This document shows positions 9,298 through 20,197 of a stretch of 64,000 bases of DNA, in pieces. Made by a program: the position numbers and the translations under genes. Source of the DNA: Calliopsis andreniformis. Lineage: Eukaryota > Arthropoda > Insecta > Hymenoptera > Andrenidae. The stretch is from the NCBI RefSeq assembly GCF_051401765.1, contig NW_027480423.1, forward strand, positions 7,130,001 through 7,194,000, given 5' to 3'. The stretch's first letter is position 1; the number at the start of each line of letters is the position of its first letter. The notes under the pieces were generated by a model, which was not told the origin of the DNA, did no database searches, and worked only from the letters and a program-made list of their open reading frames with translations.

Positions 9298-12200
9298 ACC
9301 ATAACTCTCACACTGGTTGCAATTATTCGTTTTATACGATGGAGAAGCTGTTGTATTTTTATTGTATTTTATGCTTCTGGCGTTTAATTCTAAGTCGCTA
9401 GCTATTCGATCTGGTGGAGCAACGCCCTAGAGTGAAGCCTAGGTTGCCCGGAACGTAGAAATGACCATTACTTTCACACTGTTTGCTATTATTCATTTTA
9501 CACGATGGAAAAGCTGTTGTATTTATATTGTATTTTATGCTTCTGGCGTTGACTTCTAAGGCCGTAGCTATTAGGTGTGGTAGAGCAACGCCCTAGAGTG
9601 ACGCCTAGCTTGCCCGGAACGTAGAAATGACCATAACTTTCACACTGGTAGCAATTATTCGTTTTATACGGTGAAAAACTGTTGTATTTATAATGTATTT
9701 TATGCTTCTGGCGTTGATTTCTTAGGCCCTAACTATTTGATCTGGTGGAGCACCGCCCTAGAGTGAAGCCTAAGTTGCCCGGAACATAGAACATACCATT
9801 ACCTTCGCACTGGTTGCAATTATTCCTGTTATACGATGGAAAAGCTGTTGCATCTTTATTTTATCTTATGCTTCTGGCGTTGTCTTCTAAGCCCCTAACT
9901 ATTCAATCTGGTGGAGCAACGCCCTAGAGTGAAGCCTAGGTTGCACGGTACGTAGAAATGACCATAACTCTCACACTGGTTGCAATTATTCGTTTTATAC
10001 GATGGAAAAGCTGTTGTATTTTCATTGTATTTTATGCTTCTGGCGTTTAATTCTAAGTCCCTAGCTATTCGATCTGGTGAAGCAACGACCTAGAGTGAAG
10101 CCTAGGTTGCCCGGAACGTAGAAATGACCATTACTTTCAAACTGTATGCAAATAAACATTATATGCGATGGAAAAGCTGTTGTATTTATACTTTATTTTA
10201 TGCTTCTGGCGTTGATTTCTTAGGCCCTAACTATTCAATCTGTTGGAGCAACGCCCTAGGGTAAAGCCTAGGTTGCCCGGAACGTAGAAATAACCATTAC
10301 TTTCACACTGGTTGCAATTATTCCTGTTATACAATGGAAAAACTGGTGTACTCATGTTGTATTTTATCCTTCTGACGTTGAATTCTAAGTCCCTAGCTAT
10401 TCAATCTGGTGGAGCAACGCCCTAGAGTGAAACTTAGGTTACCTGGAACGTAGAAATGACCATTACTTTCACACTGTTTGCAATTATTCATTTTATACGA
10501 TGGAAAAGCTGTTCTATTTATTTTGTATTTTATACTTCGGGCGTTGACTTCTATGGCTCTAACTATTCGATCTGGTGGTGCACCGCCCTAGAGTGAAGAC
10601 TAGGTTGCCTGGAACGTAGAAATGACCATTACTTTCACACTGTTTGCAATTATTCATTTTAAACGATGGAAAAACTGTTGTACTTATATTGTATTTTATC
10701 CTTCTGACGTTGAATTCTAAGTCCCTAGCTTTTCGATCTGGTGGAGTTTCGCCCTAGATTGAAACCTAGGTTACCTGGAACGTAGAAATGACCATTACTT
10801 TCACACTGTTTGCAATTATGCATTTTATACGATGGAAAAGCTGTTCTATTTATTTTGTATTTTATGCTTCGCGTATTGACCTCTATGGCTCTAACTATTA
10901 GATCTGGTTGTCCTCCGCCCTAGAGTGAAGCCTAGGTTGCCCGGAACGTAGAAATGAACATAACTTTCACACTGGTTGCAATTATTCGTTCTATACAATG
11001 GAAAAACTGTTGTACATATATCGTATTTTATGCTTCTGTCGTTGAATTCTAAGTCCCTACCTATTCGATCTGGTGGACAAACGCCATAGAGTGAAGCCTC
11101 GGTTGCACCGAACGTAGAAATGACCATAACTTTCATACTGGTTGTAATTATTCGTTTCATACGATGGAAAACCTGTTGTATTTATATTGTATTTTATGCT
11201 TCTGGCGTTGACTTCTTAGGTCCAAACTATTCGGTCTGGTGGACCAACGCCCTAGAGTGAAGCCTAGTTTGCCCGGATCGTAGAAATGACCATAAATTTC
11301 ACACTGGTTGTAATTATTCGCTTTATTCGATGGAAAAACTGTTGTATTTATATTGCATTTTATGCTTCTGGCGTTGAATTCTAAGTCCCTAGCTACTCGA
11401 TCTGGTGGAGGGACGCCCTTGAGTGAAGCCTAGGTTGCACGGAACGTAGAAATGACCATAACTTACACACTGGATGCACTATTCGCTTTACTCAATGGAA
11501 AAGCTGTTCTATTTATATTGTATTTTATGGTTCTGGCGTTGACTTCTTAGGCCCTAACTATTCGATCTGGTGGAGCAACGCCCTAGAGTGAAGTCTTGGT
11601 TGCCCGAAACGTAGAAATGACCATTACTTTCAGACTGGTTGCATTTATTCCTGTTATACGATAGAAGGACTGTCGTATTTTTATAGTACTTTATGATTCT
11701 GGCGTTGACATCTTAGACCCTGACTATTCGATCTGGAGGAGCAACGCCCTAGAGTGAAGCCTAGGTTACCCGGAACGTAGAAATGACCAGTGCTTTCACA
11801 CTTGTTGCAGTTATTCCTGTTACACGAAGGAAAAACTGTTGAATTTTTATTGTGTTTTATGCCTCTGGCGTTGAATTCTAAGTCCCTAACTATTCGATGC
11901 GGTGGAGCAACGCCCTAGACTGAAGCCTAGGATGCCCGGAACGTAGAAATGACCATTACTTTCACACTGTTTGCAATTATTCCTGTTATACTATGGAAAG
12001 ATTGTGTATTTTTATTGTATTTTTTGCTTCGGGCGTTGACTTCGCAGGCGCTAACTATTCGATCTTGTGGCACAACGCACTAGAGTGAAGCCTAGTTTGC
12101 CCGGAACGTAGAAATGACCATAACTTCCACACTGGTTGCAGTTATTCCTGTTACACGAAGGAAAAACTGTTGAATTTTTATTGTGTTTTATGCCTCTGGC

Positions 12201-14490
12201 GTTGAATTCTAAGTCCCTAACTATTCGATGCGGTGGAGCAACGCCCTAGACTGAAGCCTAGGATGCCCGCAACGTAGAAATGGCCATTACTTTCAAACTG
12301 GTTACAATTATGCGTTTTATACGATGGAAAAAATGTTGTACTTATATCATATTTTATGCCTCCGGCGTTGACTTCTTAGGCCCTAACTATTCGATCTGGT
12401 GCCACAACGCACTAGAGTGAAGCCTAGTTTGCCCGGATCGTAGAAATGACCATAAATTTCACACTGGTTGTAATTATTCGCTTTATTCGATGGAAAAACT
12501 GTTGTATTTATATTGCATTTTATGCTTCTGGCGTTGAATTCTAAGTCCCTAGCTACTCGATCTGGTGGAGGGACGCCCTTGAGTGAAGCCTAGGTTACAC
12601 GGAACGTAGAAATGACCATAACTTACACACTGGATGCACTATTCGCTTTACGCAATGGAAAAGCTGTTCTATTTATATTGTATTTTATGGTTCTGGCGTT
12701 GACTTCTTAGGCCCTAACTATTCGATCTGGTGGAGCAACGCCCTAGAGTGAAGTCTTGGTTGCCCGAAACGTAGAAATGACCATTACTTTCAGACTGGTT
12801 GCATTTATTCCTGTTATACGATAGAAGGACTGTCGTATTTTTATAGTACTTTCTGATTCTGGCGTTGACTTCTTAGTCCCTAACTATTCGATCTGGTGGA
12901 GCAACGCCCTAGAGTGAAGCCTAGGTTACCCGGAACGTAGAAATGACCAGTGCTTTCACACTTGTTGCAGTTATTCCTGTTACACGAAGGAAAAACTGTT
13001 GAATTTTTATTGTGTTTTATGCCTCTGGCGTTGAATTCTAAGTCCCTAACTATTTGATGCGGTGGAGCAACGCCCTAGACTGAAGCCTAGGATGCCCGGA
13101 ACGTAGAAATGACCATTACTTTCACACTGTTTGCAATTATTCCTGTTATACTATGGAAAGATTGTGTATTTTTATTGAATTTTTTGCTTCGGGCGTTGAC
13201 TTCGCAGGCGATAACTATTCGATCTTGTGGCACAACGCACTAGAGTGAAGCCTAGTTTGCCCGGAACGTAGAAATGAGCATAACTTCCACACTGGTTGCA
13301 ATTATTCGCTTTATACGATGGAAAAACTGTTGTATTTATATTGTATTTTATGCTTCTGGCGTTGACTTCTTAGGTCCAAACAATGGGGTCTGGTGGACCA
13401 ACGCCCTAGAGTGAAGCCTAGGTTGCACGGAACGTAGAAATGACCTTAACTTTCACACTGGTTGCATTATTCGCTTTTTGGAATGGAAAAGCTGTTCTAT
13501 TTATATTGTATTTTATGCTTCTGGCGTTGACTTCTTAGGCCCTAACTATTCGGTCTGGTGGAGCAACACCCTAGAGTGAAGCCTAGGTTACCCCGACCGT
13601 AGAAGTGACCAGTACTTTCACACTGGTTGCAATTATTCCTGTTATACGATGGAAAATCTGTTGTATTTTTATTGTATTTTATGCTTCTGGCGTTGACCTC
13701 CAAGTCCCTATCTATTCGATCTGGTGGAACAACGCCCTAGGGCGAAGCCTACGTTGCCCGCAACGTAGAAATGGCCATTACTTTCAAACTGGTAACAATT
13801 ATGCGTTTTATACGATGGAAAAAGTGTTGTACTTATATCGTATTTTATGCCTCCGGCGTTGACTTCTTAGGCCCTAACTATTCGAACTGGTGCCACAACG
13901 CACTAGAGTGAAGCCTAGTTTGCCCGGATCGTAGAAATGACCATAAATTTCACACTGGTTGCAATTATTCGCTTTATTCGATGGAAAAACTGTTGTATTT
14001 ACATTGCATTTTATGCTTCTGGCGTTGAATTCTAAGTCCCTAGCTACTCGATCTGGTGGAGGGACGCCCTAGAGTGAAGCCTAGGTTGCACGGAACGTAG
14101 AAATGACCATAACTTACACACTGGATGCATTATTCGCTTTACGCAATGGAAAAGCTGTTCTATTTATATTGTACTTTATGGTTCTGGCGTTGACTTATTA
14201 GGCCCTAACTATTCGATCTGGTGGAGGAACGCCCTAGAGTGAAGCCTAGGTTACCCGGAATGTAGAAATGACAAGTACTTTCATACTGGTTGCAATTGTT
14301 CCTGGTATACGATGGAAAAGCTGTTGAATTTTTATTGTGTTTTATGCCTCTGGCGTTGAATTCTAAGTCCCTAACTATTCGATGCGGTGGAGCAACGCCC
14401 TAGACTGAAGCCCAGGATGCCCGGATCGTAGAAATGACCATAACTTTCACACTGGTTCCAATTACTCGCTTTATACGATGGAAAAACTGT
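9298..14490 (+). repeat. Super-repeat sub-block, unit 1, right arm
   Basis: This block matches 22407-27599 at a constant offset of 13109. Anchors are 10891/24000 and 13605/26714. Similarity is very high on the lines compared, with scattered single-base differences. It ends near 14490/27599, where unit 1 reads CTTCTGCCGTCGACTTC and unit 2 reads CTTCTGGCGTTGACTTC. Confidence 0.87.
11254..13297 (+). repeat. Heptameric higher-order repeat, 1160-bp period
   Basis: AGCCTAGTTTGCCCGGATCG occurs at 11261 and 12421, and GTAGAAATGACCATTACTTT followed by CAGACTGG occurs at 11611 and 12771; both are 1160 bp apart (7 monomers less 2 bp). The two copies run 11254-12137 and 12414-13297. Similarity ends where the first reads GTTGCAGTTATTCCTG and the second GTTGCAATTATTCGC. 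The same structure is carried in unit 2 at 24363-26406. Confidence 0.85.
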
Positions 14491-15098
14491 TGTATTTATA
14501 TTGTATTTTATGCTTCTGCCGTCGACTTCTTAGGTCCAAACTATTCGGTCTGGTGGACCAACGCCCTAGAGCGAAGCCTAGGTTGCAGGGAACGTAGAAA
14601 TGACCATAACTTTCACACTGGTTGCGTAATTCGCTTTACGCAATGGAAAAACTGTTCTATTTATGTTGTATTTTATGGTTCTGGCGTTGACTTCTTAGGC
14701 CCTAACTATTCGATCTGGTGGAGCAACGCCCTAGAGTGAAGTCTTGGTTGCCCGGAACGTAGAAATGACCATTACTTTCATATTGGTTGCAATTATTCCT
14801 GTTATACAATGGAAGGTCTGTTGTATTTTTATAGTATTTTATGCTTCTGGCGTTGACTTCTAAGGCCCTAGCTATTCGATTTGGTGGAGCAACGCCCTAG
14901 AGTCAAGCCTAGGTTATCCGAAACGTAGAAATTACCATTACTTTCACACTGCTTGCAATTATTCATGCTATACGATGGAAAAACTGTTGTATTTATATTG
15001 TATTTTATGCGTCTGGCGTTGACTTCTTAGGCCCTAACTATTCGATCTGGTGGAGCAACGCCCTAGAGTGAAGTCTTGGTTGCCCGAAACGTAGAAAT
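14491..15098 (+). repeat. Junction monomers between super-repeat blocks
   Basis: About 3.7 ordinary monomers link the 13109-offset block to the 14-mer block. They lack a clear block-sized partner at the matching position in unit 2, which instead has different junction monomers at 27600-28179. Nothing but satellite sequence is present. Confidence 0.7.
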
Positions 15099-18000
15099 GA
15101 CCATTACTATCACACTGGTTGCAATTATTCCTGTTATACGATAGAAAAACTGTTGTATTTTTATTGTATTTTATGCTTTTGGCGTTGAATTCTAAGTCCC
15201 TAGCTATTCGATCTGGTGGAGCAACGCCCTACTGTGAAGCCTAGGTTGCTCGGATCGTAGATAGGACCATAACTTTCATACTGTTTGCAATTATTCACCT
15301 TATACGATGGCAAAGCTGTTGCATTTATATTGTATTTTATGCTTCTGGCGTTGGCTTCTAAGTCCCTAACTACTCGATCTGGTCAAGTAACGCCCTAGAG
15401 TGAAACCTGGGTTGCCCGGAACGTAGAAATGACCATTACTTTCTCACTGGTTGCAATTATTCGTTTTATACGATGGAAATGCTGTTGTATTTATATTGTA
15501 TTTTATCCTTCTGGCGTTGAATTCTAAATCCCTAGCTATTCGATCTGGTGGGGCAACGCCCTGGAGTGAAGCCTAGGTTGCCCGGAACGTAGAATTCACC
15601 ATTGCCTCCACGCTTGTTGCAATTATTCCTGTTGTATGATGAAAGAACTGTTGTATTCTTATTGTATTTTATGCTTCAGGCGTTGATTTCTAATGCCCTA
15701 ACTATTCGATCTGGTGGAGCAACGCCCTAGAGTGAAGTCTTGGTTGCCCGAAACGTAGAAATGACCATTACTTTCACACTGGTTGCATTTATTCCTGTTA
15801 TACGATGGAAGAACTGTTTTATTTTTATAGTATTTTATGCCTTTGGCGTTGAATTCTAAGTCCCTAACTATTCGATGCGGTGGACCAACGCCCTAGACTG
15901 AAGCCTAGGATGCCCGGAACGTAGAAATGACCATTACTTTCACACTGGTTGCAATTATTCGCTTTATACGATGGAAAAACTGTTGTATTTATATTGTATT
16001 TTATGCTTCAGACGTTGAATTCTAAGGCCGTAGCTATTCGATGCGGTGGAGCAACGCCCTAGAGTGAAGTCTTGGTTGCCCGGAACGTAGAAATGACCAT
16101 TACTTTCATACTGGTTGCAATTATTCCTGTTATACAATGGAAGGACTGTTGTATTTTTATAGTATTTTATGCTTCTGGCGTTGACTTCTTAGTCGCTAAC
16201 TATTCGATCTGGTGGAGCAACGCCCTAGAGTGAAGCCTAGGTTACCCGGAACGTAGAAATGACCATTACTTTCACACTGGTTGCAATTATTCGCTTTATA
16301 CGATGGAAAAACTGTTGTATTTATATTGTATTTTATGCTTCTGACGTTGAATTCTAGGGCCGTAGCTATTCGATGTGGTCGATCAACGCCCTAGAGTGAA
16401 GTCTTGGTTGCCCGGAACGTAGAAATGACCGTTACTTTCATACTGGTTGCAATTATTCCTGTTATACAATGGAAGGTCTGTTGTATTTTTATAGTATTTT
16501 ATGCTTCTGGCGTTGACTTCTTAGTCGCTAACTATTCGATCTGGTGGAGCAACGCCCTAGAGTGAAGCCTAGGTTACCCGGAACGTAGAAATGACCAGTA
16601 CTTTCACAATAGTTGCAGTTATTCCTGTTATACGAAGGAAAAACTGTTGAATTTTTATTGTGTTTTATGCTTCTGGCGTTGAATTCTAAGTCCCTAACTA
16701 TTCGATGTGGTGGAGCAACGCCCTAGACTCAAGCCTAGGTTGCCCGGACCGTAGAAATGACCATTACTTTCACGCTGGTTGGATTTATTCGCTTTATACG
16801 ATGGAAAAACAGTTGTGTTTATAATGTATTTTATGTTTCTGGCGTTGACTTCTTAGGTCCAAACTATTCGGTCTGGTGGAACAACGCCCTAGAGTGAAGC
16901 CTAGGTTGCACGGAACGTAGAAATGACCATAACTTTCATACTGGTTCCATTTATTCGTTTTATACGATGGAAAAGCTGTTGTATTTATAATGTATTTCAT
17001 GCTTCTGGCGTTGACGTCTAAGTCCCTAGCTATTCGCTCTGGTGGAGCAACGCCCTAGAGTGAAGCCTAGGTTGCCCGGAACGCAGAAATGACCATTACC
17101 TTCACGCTGTTGCAATTATTCCTGTTATATGATGAAAAAACTGTTGTATTCTTATTGTATTTTATGCTTCAGGCGTTGATTTCTAAGGCCGGAGCTATTC
17201 GATGTGGTGGAGCTACGGCCTAGAGTGAAGCCCAGGTTGCCCGGAACGTAGAAATGACCATTACTTTCACACTGTTTGCAAATATACATTATACACGATA
17301 TAAAAGCTGTCGTATTTATATTGTATTTTATGCTTCTGGCGTTGACTTCTAAGGCCCTAACTGTTCGATCTGGTGGAGCTACGCCCTAGAGTGAAACCCT
17401 GGTTGCCCGGAACGTAGAAATGACCATTACTATCACACTGGTTGCAATTATTCCTGTTATACGATAGAAAAACTGTTGCATTTTTATTGTATTTTATGCT
17501 TTTGGCGTTGAATTCTAAGTCCCTAGCTATTCGATCTGGTGGAGCAACGCCCTACTGTGAAGCCTAGGTTGCCCGGATCGTAGATAGGACCATAACTTTC
17601 ATACTGTTTGCAATTATTCACCTTATACGATGGCAAAGCTGTTGCATTTATATTGTATTTTATGCTTCTGGCGTTGGCTTCTAAGTCCCTAACTACTCGA
17701 TCTGGTCAAGTAACGCCCTAGAGTGAAACCTGGGTTGCCCGGAACCTAGAAATGACCATTACTTTCTCACTGGTTGCAATTATTCGTTTTATACGATGGA
17801 AATGCTGTTGTATTTATATTGTATTTTATCCTTCTGGCGTTGAATTCTAAATCCCTAGCTATTCGATCTGGTGGGACAACGCCCTGGAGTGAAGCCTAGG
17901 TTGCCCGGAACGTAGAATTCACCATTGCCTCCACGCTTGTTGCAATTATTCCTGTTGTATGATGAAAGAACTGTTGTAATCTTATTGTATTTTATGCTTC

Positions 18001-18656
18001 AGGCGTTGATTTCTAATGCCCTAACTATTCGATCTGGTGGAGCAACGCCCTAGAGTGAAGTCTTGGTTGCCCGAAACGTAGAAATGACCATTACTTTCAC
18101 ACTGGTTGCATTTATTCCTGTTATACGATGGAAGAACTGTTTTATTTTTATAGTATTTTATGCCTCTGGCGTTGAATTCTAAGTCCCTAACTATTCGATG
18201 CGGTGGACCAACGCCCTAGACTGAAGCCTAGGATGCCCGGAACGTAGAAATGACCATTACTTTCACACTGGTTGCAATTATTCGCTTTATACGATGGAAA
18301 AACTGTTGTATTTATATTGTATTTTATGCTTCTGACGTTGAATTCTAAGGCCGTAGCTATTCGATGCGGTGGAGCAACGCCCTAGAGTGAAGTCTTGGTT
18401 GCCCGGAACGTAGAAATGACCATTACTTTCATACTGGTTGCAATTATTCCTGTTATACAATGGAAGGACTGTTGTATTTTTATAGTATTTTATGCTTCTG
18501 GCGTTGACTTCTTAGTCGCTAACTATTCGATCTGGTGGAGCAACGCCCTAGAGTGAAGCCTAGGTTGCCCGGAACGTAGAAATGACCATTACTTTCTCAC
18601 TGGTTGCAATTATTCGTTTTATACGATGGAAATGCTGTTGTATTTATATTGTATTT
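15099..18656 (+). repeat. 14-mer higher-order repeat, 2323-bp period, in unit 1
   Basis: GACCATTACTATCACACTGG marks the unit start at 15099 and 17422, 2323 bp apart (14 monomers less 1 bp). The first unit is complete and the second is cut short near 18640, where the super-repeat restarts. The part 15099-18362 matches 29701-32964 at an exact offset of 14602. Diagnostic variants are AGATAGGACCATAACTTTC, CTGGTCAAGTAACGCC and GTAGAATTCACCATTGCC. Confidence 0.88.
17299..17306 (+). promoter_or_regulatory. TATA-box-like variant in a monomer subtype (representative)
   Basis: TATAAAAG arises where the consensus reads GATGGAAAAG, in monomers that also read GCAAATATACATTATA. The same octamer is at 29578, 31901, 41853 and 43678. 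It is a sequence match only; there is no start-site evidence or downstream gene. Confidence 0.2.
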
Positions 18657-19370
18657 TATGCTTCTGGCGTTTACTTCTAAGGACCTAACTATTCGATCTG
18701 GTGCAGCAACGCCCTAGAGTGTATCCTAGGTTGCTTGCAATGTAGAACTGACCATAACTTTCACACTGGTTGCAATTATTCGTTTTATACGATGGAAAAG
18801 CTGTTGTATTTATATTGTACTTTATGCCTCTGGCGTTGACTTCTAAGGCCGTAGCTATTAGATGTGGTGGAGCAACGCCCTAGAGTGACGCCTAGGGTGC
18901 TCGGAACGTAGAAATGACCATTACTTTCACACTGGTTGCAATTATTCGTTTTATACAATGGAAAAGCTGTTGTATTTATATCGTATCTTATGCTTCTGGC
19001 GTTGACTTCTTAGGCCGTAACTATTCGGTCTGGTGGAGCAACGCACTGGAGTGAAACCTAGGTTGCCCGGAACGTAGAATTGGCCATCACTTTCAAACTG
19101 GTTGCAATTATTCCTGTTATATGATGGAAACACTGTTGTATTTTTTTTGCATTTTATGGTACGGGCGTTGATTTCTAAGGCCCTAACTATTCAATCCGTT
19201 GGAGCGACGCCCTAGGGTGAAGCCTAGGTTGCTCGGAAAGTAGAAATGACCATATGTCTCATACTGGTTGCAATTATTTGTTTCATACGAAGGAAAAACT
19301 GTTGTATTTATATTGTATTTTATGCTTCTGGCGTTGACTTCTAAGGCACTAACTATTCGATCTGGTGGAG

Positions 19371-20197
19371 CAACGCCCTAGAGTGAAGCCTAGGTTGCCC
19401 GGAACGTAGAATTGGCCATCACTTTCAAACTGGTCGAAGTTATTCCTGTTATATGATGGAAACACTGTTGTATTTTTTTTGCATTTTATGGTTCGGGCGT
19501 AGACTTCTAAGGGCCTAACTATTTAATCTGTTGGTGCAACGCCCTAGGGTGAAGCCTAGCTTGCTCGGAAAGTAGAATTGACCATAAGTTTCATACTGGT
19601 TGCAATTATTCGTTTTATACGATGGAAAAGCTTTTGTATTTATATCGTATTTTATGCTTCTGGCGTTGACTTCTAAGGCCCTAACTATTCGATGTGGTGG
19701 AACAACACCCTAGAGTGAAGCCTAGGTTGCCCGGAACGTAGATATGACCATATCTTTCACACTGGTTGCAATTGTTCCTGTTCTACGATGGAAAAACTGT
19801 TGTATTTGTATTGTAGTTTATGCTTCAAGCGTTGACTTCTTAGGCCCTAAGTACTCGATCTGGTGGCACAACGCCCTAGAGTGAAGCCTATGTTGCCCGG
19901 AACGTAGAAATGACCATTACTTTCCCACTGTGTGCAGATGTACATTATATACGATGCAAAAGCTGTTGTATTTATGTTGGAGTTTATGCTTCTGGCGTTG
20001 ACTTCTAAGGCCCTAACTATTCGATGTGGAGGAGCAACGCCCTAGAGCGAAACTTAGGATGCCCGGAAAGTAGAAATGATCATTGCCTTCACACTGGTCG
20101 CAATTGTTCCTGTTCTACGATGGAAATACTGTTGTATTTGTATTGTAGTTTATGCTTCAAGCGTTGACTTCTAAGGTCCTAATTATTCGATCTGGTG
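19371..20197 (+). repeat. Mosaic junction in super-repeat unit 2
   Basis: After following the 3321-4262 type, unit 2 switches near 19412 to sequence like 2822-3010, with shared TTTAATCTGTTGGTGCAACG and GTAGAATTGACC. It then jumps near 19700 to sequence like 4480 onward. One extra monomer is present here and one is missing again after 20024, so the net offset returns to 15097. It also holds GGTCGAAGTTATTCC, an unusual change in the otherwise strongly kept TTGCAATTATTCC motif. Confidence 0.75.

Larger units (their letters stand above)
3560..18656 (+). repeat. 15.1-kb super-repeat, unit 1 (about 91 monomers)
   Basis: The left end is defined where TATGCTTCTGGCGTTTACTT occurs. The same junction-type sequence restarts at 18657, directly after the 14-mer block, so 15097 bp is both the copy offset and the unit length. 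Corresponding anchors at offset 15097 are 3854/18951, 5431/20528, 6081/21178 and 6911/22008. After an internal 1988-bp difference the offset becomes 13109 (10891/24000, 13605/26714), and in the 14-mer block it becomes 14602 (15099/29701, 16794/31396). Block order is the same in both units. Confidence 0.85.
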
